Below are positions 35,628 to 44,629 of a stretch of 64,000 nucleotides of DNA, piece after piece. How positions within the stretch are numbered: the first letter of the stretch is position 1; every line of letters begins with the position of its first letter. Below the pieces are notes generated by a model that worked only from the letters and a program-made list of their open reading frames with translations, had not been told where the DNA came from and made no database searches. Source of the DNA: Bdellovibrionales bacterium (GTDB taxonomy: Bacteria > Bdellovibrionota > Bdellovibrionia > Bdellovibrionales > UBA1609). The stretch lies in NCBI GenBank assembly GCA_016716765.1, contig JADJVA010000020.1, positions 1,240,001 through 1,304,000 on the forward strand, read 5' to 3'. Both the position numbers and the translations under genes were made by a program.

Positions 35628-36583
35628 GGATTCAAATTCCTTTCGCATCCACGATATTCCCTGATCTTATTTCTTAAAGTCCGAATGCTAATCCCAAGCA
35701 AATCTGCTGCCTGAGTGCGATTGTGTCCTGTGTGTTCAAGGGTTTTTAAAATTAACACTTTCTCCATTTCTGATACGGTCATTCCGGCCTGAACTTTGTC
35801 TTCTTGCCGGATTTCCTGATAGTCAGAGATCAATATAGAATTGGGAGACAATTCCGTATCTGTACTTAACAACACCGATCGCTCTATGACATTTTTCAGT
35901 TCTCGGACATTCCCTGGCCAATTCCAAGTCTGGAGTTTTTTGAACGCCTCGGCTCCAATACGCTTAAGAGGAATGCCGTTTTCTCGACAGGAGTTTTCAA
36001 TAAACCATTGACTGAGAAATTCAATATCCTTTGGCCGCTCCCGAAGAGGAGGCAACACCAAAGGAATGGCATTGAGGCGATAGAAAAGATCCTCTCGAAA
36101 CTGATTTCGACGAACCATATCTTTCAAATCACGATTGGTGGCCGCAAGAATTCGAACATTTATTTTGATCGGCGCAGCTCCACCTAATCGCTCCACTTCT
36201 CCCTCTTGTATGACCCTTAAGAGTTTTGCCTGAAGAACAAGCGGCATTTCACTGATTTCATCAAGGAGAAATGTACTGTGATTGGCCATTTCAAACCGCC
36301 CCACTCGCCGAGAATCCGCGCCAGTAAAAGCTCCCCTCTCATATCCAAAAAGCTCACTTTCGAGAAGTCCCTCAGGCACCGCCGCACAATTCAGGGCCGA
36401 GAATCGCTGAGAGGCTCGCGGACTCAGTGCATGAATGTAGCGAGCAAGCAGCTCCTTGCCCGTGCCACTTTCTCCCTGAATTAATACAGAGGCCCGGCTC
36501 GATGCGATACACTCAGCGATTTCCAGTACTCTTTTCATCCGTGGATCTGCAGTTTGAATCACTCCGGCCTTTCGATCATCCAT
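35624..36583 (-). CDS. Receiver-less sigma-54 activator, probable flagellar regulator
   Basis: 319 residues: AAA+ domain almost from the start (Walker A GESGTGKE, GAFTGAD loop, Walker B STFLLDEISEMP, arginine finger region FREDLFYRLN) and a Fis-type helix-turn-helix (NRTQAADLLGISIRTLRNKI). There is no receiver or GAF domain, so it may be constitutively active or controlled by partner proteins, like FlgR/FleQ relatives without input domains. GGGGAG lies 7 nt before the ATG. It is 3 nt from the TPR gene upstream, and its stop overlaps the flgB GTG, so it is in the flagellar operon. Confidence 0.88.
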   Translation of the reverse strand: MDDRKAGVIQTADPRMKRVLEIAECIASSRASVLIQGESGTGKELLARYIHALSPRASQRFSALNCAAVPEGLLESELFGYERGAFTGADSRRVGRFEMANHSTFLLDEISEMPLVLQAKLLRVIQEGEVERLGGAAPIKINVRILAATNRDLKDMVRRNQFREDLFYRLNAIPLVLPPLRERPKDIEFLSQWFIENSCRENGIPLKRIGAEAFKKLQTWNWPGNVRELKNVIERSVLLSTDTELSPNSILISDYQEIRQEDKVQAGMTVSEMEKVLILKTLEHTGHNRTQAADLLGISIRTLRNKIREYRGCERNLNP

Positions 36584-36586
36584 CTG

Positions 36587-39511
36587 TTACTCCCCTTTGA
36601 CGCCAGACATAGCTGGAATTCTGTTCAGATACTTCTTATAGGAATCTTGCCATTCCGCCTGTTGAAGCCGTTCGGCCGCGAGTTTTTTATAGATTTGACC
36701 GTTCTGATCCTTCAGTAGCCCCCAAACTTTTTCGGCCGCCCGAATGTCTCCCGTTTCATAGAGGATCGATCCCACTTTATAGCGAACATAAGCAAGGGGA
36801 CGCTTGTCTTCAAATTGATCCAAAAGCTCGAGGTAGGCCTCCACAGCTCCGATATTCTTCTTTTGTTGATATAGAACATCCCCTTGTTTTTCTAATGCCG
36901 AGACCCAGACGTCATTACCCACTGGCATCTTCTGAGTTTTCATAGTTCGAATGAGATTCAAAGTGGTCTCGGCATCAGGCCACTGCTTTTGACGAATCTG
37001 CATCTCCGCCAGCTTCAAGTAAACAGGGGCAAGCATTTCGGGAGATTTCTTCCAAGCCTCAATTAACTCCAGAAGATATTTTACCACTTCTCCAGTTTGC
37101 CCTTTTTCTTCGGCGACTTTGGCCAAATTTCCTATCCATTCAATTTTTGATTGAGATGAAAAGGCTTCAGGATTTTTAATTTCTGTCAAATATCCATGCG
37201 CCTTGGTGACATCTCTTTGCAACAGGCAGTTTGTTGAAAGCCGCAGATAAAGCTCGTCAAACTGAGGAAGGTGCTCTATGACTCGTCTTTCCTTCTCTTC
37301 TTGAGTGCCCCTTATTTTTTTTAAATTGGCGAGAAGCTCTGAATATATCTTCTCTGACTCATGGTATACGCCAGCCTGTTCATAGGCCTGTCCAAGAAAA
37401 TATGGAATATCCAGCCGGTCCGGCTTCTTCAACCAAGTCGCCGACAGTTTAGAAAATTTTCCCAGCACATCCATATACCTTTTCTCTTCAGCCATTTTTT
37501 TTAGATCATCAGTGATATTTTTTAGAATTCGCTTATGGAAGAACGGCAAACTCGACGAAGTCGGATGACTTTGATAAAAGCTCACCAGGTACCCTAGGGC
37601 TCTCTCATACTCTCCCCGACGATAAAATCCATCAGAGACCATAAGATTTATGAATTCATCCATTTTAGGAAGAGATGATTTGACCGCGATCTCGGTCATT
37701 TCATCGACAGCGCGTTTCAGTTCCTTTTCCTTCATTCCCTTCATCTGCTGACTGAGCATCCGAACTCTGGCCACGCCAGCGCCTGGACTATCATGAAATC
37801 TAAAGTAACTTTCGAGATAGCCTCCCATCACCCTGCTTTGGTCAACTCCCATAATCTCCATGAGTTCTCCCACCCGGGTCATCGCATACCCATCATGATC
37901 ATGGGTTGGAAAATATTTGAGAAAATTTACGTAAGCCTCAAGGCTGTTCCGGTAATCACCGGTCCAAAAATAGCTTTCTGCCATATTATAGAGAGCATTT
38001 GGAAACCTCTTTTCAAGATTCGGCAACGACCTTATTGCAGCCTGATACAGAGCAATGGCCTCTTTATAATCACGCCGCGAAAACGCGACATCCCCTAACC
38101 GATAGGTCGCCTCATTTGAAAAGGTCTTATCTTTGGCGGTTTCGCCCAATTTTTGGTAGGCCTGTGTGGCTTCCTCATACTTTCCCAATTGAACATAGAC
38201 GGCTCCAATGGCGCGTCGAACCGGATCCGTGTGGGGGGATTCTGGATACTTTTCTAGAAATCGTTGAAGATTCTGAAGAGCTGCGAGGGCTTCGCCCCGC
38301 TCAAGAACCGAATAGCTCAGAATGAGTTCTGTTCGCTCCGCCAAAGGTGAATCCGGATACTTTGCCAGAAGATATTGATACTCGTCATAGGCCCTTTGAA
38401 AATGGTACGTCAACTTTTCCTCCTGATAGAGGGAATAGTGTATCTCTGCAGCCATATTGCGCACAATTTCGTCGTAAATGCTTTTTGGAAACTTACGATT
38501 GAAATGCTCGTATGCCTTAAGAAATGCGGCCTTTCGACCCTTCAAAAAGAGGGTCAACAAGAAGCGGGCCTGTTTGTTTTCGGGGTCATTTCGTGGTGCA
38601 ATGACGTACTCAGGACTATTTTCCAAAAGCCTTGGTAACTCGCTGGACGACATTTGCAACATGGGAAATCTTATAAAAATATTCTGCTTGCTCGCTATTA
38701 TTGCGTCCTCTTTGATTTCAAATTCCTTTACGCGAAATCGATTGAAGTCCGGATCATTTCCGTCGAAAACACCGCCCGTTTGTGAAAGGGATTTTTTGGT
38801 TTGCTCCAAGCTCTTTTCTCCTGCTTGATCCACGGTGAGCAATTCGCTCCCGGAAGGAGATCGCTGAAGACCCTTTTTGACGTAATCCTGCGAGACTGCT
38901 GCTATTTTTCCAGTCCTTTTCCTTGCTACCTCAGATTTTCGTTCCTCTGGAGTCGAAGCAGTTGCATTCGGCTTGCTCTTTGTTTGTGGATTTGGAGCCT
39001 CTCGATAGATATCAATAATGAGTCGCGAGGGATCATCCGTAAGATAATCAAAGCTATCAATATTGTTTTCGGTCAAGTTAAAGGTCACAACATATTTTCC
39101 GTCCGCGCCCCCTTTGTCTAACTCTACCGACGACACGAGGGCATCAGACCAAGTTTTGAGCTTCGCTTCAGTTGGTAAATCAAATGGTGATAACACCAGG
39201 CGTAGAGAACGTTTTCCCACCCGTGTAACTTCGTATTCCCACTGATTTTGACCACGAAACTCAATGTGGGTGGCATCGCCTATCCGGGAAATCTCTCCGG
39301 AGACTCCTGTGGCTAAGGCTGGACCCGACGTTAATAAATAGAGAAAGGGGAGAATCAAAGCATTCAGAGGATTCGGCGTATTTAGAAGATCAGACCAAAA
39401 TGAGCCGTCAAAATGGCGACTGAAACTCGTGCGAATCAACCATGGTCTAGGCTGAGCTTTGCCGCAGGTTTTCAATAAGTTAATCTGTGCTTTGTCAATT
39501 TTTCTCACCAT
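36587..39511 (-). CDS. AMIN-domain and TPR-repeat envelope protein at the head of the flagellar cluster
   Basis: 974 residues from ATG 39511; the frame extends to 39631, but the extra part has no ribosome site. A hydrophobic segment (LNALILPFLYLLTSGPALA) looks like a signal peptide, though it lies some 45 residues in, so the true start may be a later codon. An AMIN-like domain follows (VSGEISRIGDATHIEF...SRLIIDIYRE), which binds peptidoglycan in other proteins. After it come many TPR/Sel1-type helical pairs (for example YEEATQAYQKLGE, YKEAIALYQAAI) to the end. It may help anchor or guide the flagellum through the wall. It is co-transcribed with the sigma-54 activator (3-nt gap). Confidence 0.75.
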   Translation of the reverse strand: MVRKIDKAQINLLKTCGKAQPRPWLIRTSFSRHFDGSFWSDLLNTPNPLNALILPFLYLLTSGPALATGVSGEISRIGDATHIEFRGQNQWEYEVTRVGKRSLRLVLSPFDLPTEAKLKTWSDALVSSVELDKGGADGKYVVTFNLTENNIDSFDYLTDDPSRLIIDIYREAPNPQTKSKPNATASTPEERKSEVARKRTGKIAAVSQDYVKKGLQRSPSGSELLTVDQAGEKSLEQTKKSLSQTGGVFDGNDPDFNRFRVKEFEIKEDAIIASKQNIFIRFPMLQMSSSELPRLLENSPEYVIAPRNDPENKQARFLLTLFLKGRKAAFLKAYEHFNRKFPKSIYDEIVRNMAAEIHYSLYQEEKLTYHFQRAYDEYQYLLAKYPDSPLAERTELILSYSVLERGEALAALQNLQRFLEKYPESPHTDPVRRAIGAVYVQLGKYEEATQAYQKLGETAKDKTFSNEATYRLGDVAFSRRDYKEAIALYQAAIRSLPNLEKRFPNALYNMAESYFWTGDYRNSLEAYVNFLKYFPTHDHDGYAMTRVGELMEIMGVDQSRVMGGYLESYFRFHDSPGAGVARVRMLSQQMKGMKEKELKRAVDEMTEIAVKSSLPKMDEFINLMVSDGFYRRGEYERALGYLVSFYQSHPTSSSLPFFHKRILKNITDDLKKMAEEKRYMDVLGKFSKLSATWLKKPDRLDIPYFLGQAYEQAGVYHESEKIYSELLANLKKIRGTQEEKERRVIEHLPQFDELYLRLSTNCLLQRDVTKAHGYLTEIKNPEAFSSQSKIEWIGNLAKVAEEKGQTGEVVKYLLELIEAWKKSPEMLAPVYLKLAEMQIRQKQWPDAETTLNLIRTMKTQKMPVGNDVWVSALEKQGDVLYQQKKNIGAVEAYLELLDQFEDKRPLAYVRYKVGSILYETGDIRAAEKVWGLLKDQNGQIYKKLAAERLQQAEWQDSYKKYLNRIPAMSGVKGE

Positions 39512-39727
39512 GACCCCAACGCAAGCCTCCACTGTCAAATCATATAAGCAGAAGGAATGCCAAGTCTGTTCTCTATTGGGGTTGGCAATCGCGTCGAATT
39601 GGAGTATTTTGACCAGCCGAATTCTTGTCACTTACGACAAAGACCTGACGCTCAACCAAAGTCAGTAAGTTGACACCGAGTACAGGTCATGGGTGCTTTC
39701 ATTTCAATTTAACTCAAAGGGACAAAC

Positions 39728-39733
39728 TATAAT
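39728..39733 (+). promoter_or_regulatory. Putative -10 box (TATAAT) of the Mla-type operon
   Basis: Perfect TATAAT 33 nt before the lipoprotein start at 39767. The -35 position (TCAATT, 18 nt upstream) is weak. The region 39512-39727 upstream also must hold the promoter of the divergent TPR/flagellar operon. Confidence 0.35.
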
Positions 39734-39766
39734 TCCGATAAATGGAAAGAAACATGGAAGGGCAAA

Positions 39767-40291
39767 ATGTCCAGTTTGTTAAGCAACACCGTTAAGACCG
39801 CAATAGGTCTTCTTTTGATCTCTGGTGCCTCCAACTCGTGTGTGTCTATTGATATCTCGAAAACAAACCAGGTGCGGGATAGCAATATCAAGTTCCATGC
39901 CCCAGATAAACCCTATCAAGTCGTTCCTCTTTCCTCAGTTGATGGGGCCTGGAGAAACACCGAGACCGGAGATAGCATTTCCTATATTTCTGAGTGCGAC
40001 AGCTCGACCGACCCCTCTCTCGACTCAATTCACAAGGGCATTTTACAAGGAATTGAAAATCTCAAAATTGTCAGTTCGGAATACAAGAAATACAATAGTC
40101 GACAGGCTCTTTTTACGACAGTAAATGGCGAATTAGATGGTATTGGCACTCAAATGCAATTCGTCATATTCAAGAAGAATCAGTGTATCTATGTCCTGAC
40201 CAACATCTCATATATGAAAGGCGCAAATACAAACGGGGCTACTTCTTCTCAGGACTTTCAAATATTTGTTGAAAAGTTTGAGGTTCCTTGA
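39767..40291 (+). CDS. Lipoprotein, first gene of the Mla-type operon
   Basis: 174 residues with GGAAGGG 4 nt before the ATG. The signal ends in SNSC (Cys about 25), a usable lipobox. The rest is a compact alpha/beta domain (SSVDGAWRNTETGDSISYISEC...FVIFKKNQCIYVLTN), probably in the periplasm. Its stop overlaps the permease start (TGATG). It may help lipid transfer as an accessory of the MCE system, but no family is recognised. Confidence 0.65.
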   Translation: MSSLLSNTVKTAIGLLLISGASNSCVSIDISKTNQVRDSNIKFHAPDKPYQVVPLSSVDGAWRNTETGDSISYISECDSSTDPSLDSIHKGILQGIENLKIVSSEYKKYNSRQALFTTVNGELDGIGTQMQFVIFKKNQCIYVLTNISYMKGANTNGATSSQDFQIFVEKFEVP

Positions 40292-41067
40292 TGAAAATCA
40301 ATTGGCCTAGCATTCGCATTGTTGAGTTTCTTGGCGGAACATTTCTCCTTGCTCGCCAAACTTTCAAGGAAGGCTTCGTAGGTCCAGCTTATCCCGCACT
40401 CATTGTTGAGCAAATATATTTGATAGGTGTGAAATCACTTCCGCTGATCATCGTCGTCTCGGCCAGCACAGGGATGGTCATGGCCCTTCAGTTTGGTATC
40501 GGACTTGAAAAATTTGGTGGTGAACTCTATGTTCCAAATATCGTATCTGTCTCAATAATTCGGGAACTGGGGCCAGTCTTTGCATCTCTCATGCTCGCGG
40601 CACGAGTGGGAGCTGGAATCACAAGTGAAATTGGCTCAATGAAGGTGAGCCAGCAAATTGATGCAATCAGAGCACTGGGAACATCACCCATTAAAAAAAT
40701 CGTTTTTCCTCGAGTCCTCGCGTGCCTCATCTCTGTCCCTCTTGTCTGCGTCGTCGCAAATTCAGTCGGAGTTCTGGGTGGACTCGTCGTTGGTACTATT
40801 GATTTAGGCATTGAACCCAACTTCTATTTCAACAAGATTATTTCGACAATTAAGTTCTCGGACTATGTTTCTGGTCTTGGAAAGACGGTCTTTTTTGCGC
40901 TCTTTATTTCTATTCCTGCATGTTACTACGGCTTAAGGGCTAAGGGTGGAACTCAAGGCGTTGGACAGGCGACAACTAAATCCGTGGTAACTTCTTCAAT
41001 TTTTATTGTTGTGGGTGACTTCTTTCTCACCAAGTTATTTTATCTCATCGAAAGGTGGATAGGGTGA
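40291..41067 (+). CDS. mlaE: MlaE-family lipid ABC permease
   Basis: 258 residues with 5-6 hydrophobic helices. MlaE signature regions VSASTGMVMALQFG, IIRELGPVFASLMLAARVGAGI and TSEIGSMKVSQQIDAIRALG (the coupling helix to the ATPase) are present. It works in the inner membrane with the MlaF ATPase and MCE protein encoded next to move phospholipids between the membranes. Confidence 0.93.
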   Translation: MKINWPSIRIVEFLGGTFLLARQTFKEGFVGPAYPALIVEQIYLIGVKSLPLIIVVSASTGMVMALQFGIGLEKFGGELYVPNIVSVSIIRELGPVFASLMLAARVGAGITSEIGSMKVSQQIDAIRALGTSPIKKIVFPRVLACLISVPLVCVVANSVGVLGGLVVGTIDLGIEPNFYFNKIISTIKFSDYVSGLGKTVFFALFISIPACYYGLRAKGGTQGVGQATTKSVVTSSIFIVVGDFFLTKLFYLIERWIG

Positions 41068-41792
41068 TTAGCGTAAGAAAATTTCGCAAGTCATTTGATC
41101 GAAAAATAATCCATCGAGGAGTTACTTTTGACGTCAATGAGGGAGAATGCCTCGGATTGGTCGGTGGTTCTGGTTCGGGAAAAAGTGTCATTTTAAGAAG
41201 CCTCATTGGCCTAGAGAAGCCGGATGCGGGTGAGATTTTCATCAATCAGGAAAATATTGTCCCGTTCAGTGAGCAAGAGCTTTTGCCAATCAGAAAGAAA
41301 GTGGCATATGTATTCCAAAATGGCGCTCTCTTTGATTCGATGACGGTTTACGAAAATCTTGCCTATCCCCTTCGTGCTCACACAAATATGAGCAAAATAG
41401 AAATTCGGAATAGGATAGAAGAGCAACTCGAGGAATTCGGCTTGTCTGGAACGGAAAATCTTTATCCGGCGGAACTCTCTGGAGGCATGCAAAAGCGAGT
41501 GGGACTCGCAAGAGCCATTGTCAACCGCCCCTCTATTGTACTCTACGATGAACCAACAGCGGGGCTAGACCCCTTTAACACCAAAAAACTTCAGGAGATG
41601 ATTCTGCGGCTCAAGCAAAGAGGAGTCACCTCTATCTTTGTAACCCACGATATGCCCAGTGCTTTCGTTGTTTGCGATCGAATTGCCTTGTTATTGAATG
41701 GCGAAATTATGACTACTGGAACTATAGAGGAAATGAAATCCGATCCCGAGGGAGTTTTACAAAGATTTATTAACGGGTCTTTTGCTTATTAG
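41064..41792 (+). CDS. mlaF: MlaF-family ABC transporter ATPase
   Basis: 242 residues from GTG 41064 (GTGA overlap with the permease stop, AAAGG upstream); GTG 41055 is in frame. Walker A GGSGSGKSV, Q-loop VFQNGALFD typical of MlaF, signature LSGGMQKRVGLARAI, Walker B IVLYDEPTAGLDP and the switch His in FVTHDM are intact. Confidence 0.94.
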   Translation: MISVRKFRKSFDRKIIHRGVTFDVNEGECLGLVGGSGSGKSVILRSLIGLEKPDAGEIFINQENIVPFSEQELLPIRKKVAYVFQNGALFDSMTVYENLAYPLRAHTNMSKIEIRNRIEEQLEEFGLSGTENLYPAELSGGMQKRVGLARAIVNRPSIVLYDEPTAGLDPFNTKKLQEMILRLKQRGVTSIFVTHDMPSAFVVCDRIALLLNGEIMTTGTIEEMKSDPEGVLQRFINGSFAY

Positions 41793-41812
41793 ATTGAGTT
41801 GGAGAATAAGAT

Positions 41813-42631
41813 ATGGAGTCTTTAGCAAAAAATGAAATTCGCGTTGGCTTATTTGTGGCGGGAGGTCTGGCCCTACTTCTGACTTCTATTTTACTTTTAG
41901 GTGGAGATAAATATTTTTTTCGGGACACTTACCAACTGCGAACACAGATGAATCATGTCCAAGGCTTAGTCGAGGGCAGCGTGGTCAGTTTGTCCGGCAT
42001 TAATATTGGCGTCGTAAAGAAAATGAATTTCACTTCTGATTCAAAATTGGATTTAAACTTACAACTCGACAGAGATTTTTCTAGTCGCATCACCGAAAGC
42101 TCCGTTGCTTCAATTAGAACTCAAGGAGCACTTGGCGACAAATATATTTACATCGAACCTGGTCCCTCAGGCAAACGACCCCTTAAAGATGGCGAATACA
42201 TAACCGCTGATCTCTCGGGCGATATTTTTGATCTTATAAAGGAAAAGGGCAGCGAACTTGGACATCTCGTTGATGTCATAAGGGAAGTTCACACTTTATT
42301 GAAGGGACTCAATGATGAAAATCGCGCGACCGTCCTTATGTCTAATATGGTCTCATCTAGCGAGAATCTGAATAAGTTGCTTATAGATGCACGGGGGGCC
42401 ATCCAAGATATTCGTGGCGAAAAGAGTGAAAAAGGGGGAATCAAGGTTGCCGTAAATTATTTGGTAAATATCCTCGAAAAAGTCGATTCAGGCAAAGGGA
42501 CACTCGGTGAAATCATAAACAATCCTTCGATTCATGAGCGACTGATTTCACTATTGGGCGATTCGCCCCGAAACAAGTTTTTAAAGCCGCTTATCCGAGA
42601 AAGTGTCGCTCCCAAAAGCAGCGAACCCTAA
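41813..42631 (+). CDS. mlaD: MlaD-family MCE-domain protein
   Basis: 272 residues. One N-terminal TM (about 14-32) is followed by a single MCE domain (about 40-125; VQGLVEGSVVSLSGINIGVV and GALGDKYIYIEPG). A helical C-terminal tail (about 140-272) is longer than in E. coli MlaD, as in MCE proteins of other deltaproteobacteria-like lineages. It should form the hexameric lipid channel on the permease. GGAGAA lies upstream. It closes the four-gene operon and is convergent with the DciA-like gene 5 nt away. Confidence 0.9.
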   Translation: MESLAKNEIRVGLFVAGGLALLLTSILLLGGDKYFFRDTYQLRTQMNHVQGLVEGSVVSLSGINIGVVKKMNFTSDSKLDLNLQLDRDFSSRITESSVASIRTQGALGDKYIYIEPGPSGKRPLKDGEYITADLSGDIFDLIKEKGSELGHLVDVIREVHTLLKGLNDENRATVLMSNMVSSSENLNKLLIDARGAIQDIRGEKSEKGGIKVAVNYLVNILEKVDSGKGTLGEIINNPSIHERLISLLGDSPRNKFLKPLIRESVAPKSSEP

Positions 42632-42636
42632 AAAAA

Positions 42637-43047
42637 TTAGTCTCGATCTGCTTCTCCAGGTCTAAATGGTTTCGAGAGGAAATCCCGCATATTCTCGTCG
42701 CTGCCATCAATACTTGGGACGGATTTTCGATCGGTCGTGAACCTTAAATAATAAACCCAACGTCGCCCTAAATGATCATTCACCTTTTGAATGAGCACGT
42801 CTTTGACGTAGTGAAGATCTTGAATTCGCGCTGGATGATCCACCCAAATGATCAAGGTTCCGTTCTGATAGCCAACTGGATTGGTCGTCTTGGCCAATTC
42901 TGGCCCAACCACTTGGGGCCATTGGCGCCAAAGACGCCATCTCTGAAATCCTTCTACAAGACCTGACTTGCCTTCCGTCAAAAGACTCTGTAGGACATCG
43001 CTAGCAGTATTAAGTCTGTTATTGTGATTGTTTTTTTTTGTTTTCAT
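42637..43047 (-). CDS. DciA-like DUF721 protein
   Basis: 136 residues. The DUF721 core lies in the middle (GLVEGFQRWRLWRQWPQVVGP, NGTLIIWVDHPARIQDLHYVK). DciA proteins load the replicative helicase in bacteria without DnaC; some DUF721 members have other roles. A run of nine A residues lies in codons 3-6. The start is 17 nt from the divergent trmFO start, so promoters must overlap the coding DNA. Confidence 0.78.
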   Translation of the reverse strand: MKTKKNNHNNRLNTASDVLQSLLTEGKSGLVEGFQRWRLWRQWPQVVGPELAKTTNPVGYQNGTLIIWVDHPARIQDLHYVKDVLIQKVNDHLGRRWVYYLRFTTDRKSVPSIDGSDENMRDFLSKPFRPGEADRD

Positions 43048-43064
43048 ACTACATAAGGCCTAAC

Positions 43065-44402
43065 ATGAGATCAGGAAGACAGCCAGTTCATATCGTAGGG
43101 GCGGGCCTTGCGGGAAGCGAGTGCGCCTTTCAATTGGCTGAGCGCGGACACTCAGTCATATTGCATGAAATGCGCGAAAAGACCATGACTCCGGCCCACT
43201 TAACTGGTTTTTTTGGAGAACTCGTTTGCTCCAATTCCTTTGGCAGCCAAACGGACTATTCAGCTCCGGGCCAACTCAAATGGGAGGCTGAAAAACTCGG
43301 GAGTCTGGTCTTACGCACTGCCAGAGAATGCGCTGTTCCAGCCGGCATGGCGCTTGGAGTTGATCGGACTCTGTTTGCCCGCTCCCTGACTCAACTGCTT
43401 GAATCTCATCCTCGCATTGAGGTGCGCCGAGAACTCATCTCAGATTTTGCAGAAATTCCGCGACCTGTTGTGATTGCGACAGGCCCCCTCACCCACGACC
43501 CTCTTGCCCAAGCTATGGCTAGGCATTTTGGCAAGGATTTTCTCTATTTTTTTGATGCCATTGCACCCATTATTGATAAGGACAGTATCAATCTTGATAT
43601 TGCTTGGCGAGAGGATCGCTGGGGAAAAGGAAATGGCGATTACTTAAATTGTCCCTTAAATAAGGAGCAATATCTCAACTTTGTAAATGAAATCAAAAGC
43701 GCTCGCAAGGTTGAGCCAAAGGATTTTGAAAAGACTCCCTACTTCGAAGGCTGTATGCCCATTGAGGTTATGGCCGACAGAGGCATCGAGACCTTGCGGT
43801 TTGGACCTCTGTCGCCAAAAGGCTTGGTAAATCCTCACAGTGAAGAGCGTCCCTACGCCGTTGTTCAGCTTCGGCAGGATAACCTCGCGGGAACTTCATA
43901 TAATATGGTTGGGTTTCAGAATAAAATGGCTTATCCAGAACAAACACGAATTTTTAGAACAATTCCAGGACTGGAGGAAGCTGAGTTTCTCAAATTGGGT
44001 AGCATGCACCGAAATCTCTATATCCATTCCCCAAAAATGCTCACCCCAAACTTAGCCAGTCGTCATGATCCAGATCTCTACTTTGCAGGACAGATAACAG
44101 GAGTCGAAGGATATTTTGAATCGACCTGCATCGGTCTGCTTGTGGCATTATTTATACATCAAAAGCAAAATAACTTTGAATTTTCACCTCCTCCTCGCTC
44201 AAGCGCGATGGGCTCTCTTTTGACAGCTATCACAGAAGACAAGGAACAATTTCAACCCACCAACATAAACTTTGGATTACTTCCCGATCCCCCTTCGAAA
44301 AGCAAACAACAAGGGAAAAGTCGGCGTGAAGCGAAAAGGGATCAACAAATACAAGAGGCCAGACTCTCCTTTTCCGATTGGGTGCATCTCTTAAAGCAAT
44401 AA
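43065..44402 (+). CDS. trmFO: Folate-dependent tRNA m5U54 methyltransferase TrmFO
   Basis: 445 residues, FAD-dependent. The Rossmann motif VHIVGAGLAGSECAFQLAERG and TrmFO blocks MREKTMTPAHLTG, FGELVCSNSFGS and FDAIAPIID are all present; the Cys in LVCSN belongs to the active-site region. It makes m5U54 in tRNA with methylenetetrahydrofolate. ATG 43065 is chosen for its AAGG site and homology; an upstream TTG is not needed. The stop codon overlaps the direct repeat that flanks the palindromic element downstream. Confidence 0.95.
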   Translation: MRSGRQPVHIVGAGLAGSECAFQLAERGHSVILHEMREKTMTPAHLTGFFGELVCSNSFGSQTDYSAPGQLKWEAEKLGSLVLRTARECAVPAGMALGVDRTLFARSLTQLLESHPRIEVRRELISDFAEIPRPVVIATGPLTHDPLAQAMARHFGKDFLYFFDAIAPIIDKDSINLDIAWREDRWGKGNGDYLNCPLNKEQYLNFVNEIKSARKVEPKDFEKTPYFEGCMPIEVMADRGIETLRFGPLSPKGLVNPHSEERPYAVVQLRQDNLAGTSYNMVGFQNKMAYPEQTRIFRTIPGLEEAEFLKLGSMHRNLYIHSPKMLTPNLASRHDPDLYFAGQITGVEGYFESTCIGLLVALFIHQKQNNFEFSPPPRSSAMGSLLTAITEDKEQFQPTNINFGLLPDPPSKSKQQGKSRREAKRDQQIQEARLSFSDWVHLLKQ

Positions 44403-44620
44403 ATGTTTAAACTGGCCCACTTGTTTGTTGTTCCAAACTCCAAGGGAGCCTGGCTGAACCAATCTCAGGGGTTCAGGATCGAGTTCGGCTTGGTGCAGTG
44501 CTCACAACGTGAGCACTGCTGCCGGACGCATGTTTGAAGATCCTGGACTCCTGAGCTTGGTTCAGCCAGGCTCCCTTGGAGTTTGGAACAACAAACAAGC
44601 GGACCAGTTCAATAAATGTT
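44397..44620. mobile_element. MITE-like palindromic element with 11-bp target-site duplication
   Basis: A non-coding 202-nt segment (44408-44609) folds end to end. Its 53-nt outer arms (44410-44462 and 44557-44609, starting AACTGG and ending CCAGTT) match with two mismatches. A second paired block follows inward (TCAGGGGTTCAGGATC with GATCCTGGACTCCTGA), then a perfect inner hairpin GCAGTGCTCAC-AAC-GTGAGCACTGC (44495-44519). Flanking it is a perfect direct repeat CAATAAATGTT (44397-44407 and 44610-44620), which spans the trmFO stop. This is what insertion with target duplication leaves. An 11-bp duplication is in the range of IS4-family transposases; no transposase is present. It may also act as a two-way terminator between trmFO and glmS. 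Confidence 0.8.
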
Positions 44621-44629
44621 CCTAACAAC

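Noticed and set aside
44397..44620. Integron attC site or glmS ribozyme as explanation of the palindrome
   Set aside because: The ends lack paired RYYYAAC/GTTRRRY core sites and there is no cassette array. It lies downstream of glmS, not in its leader.
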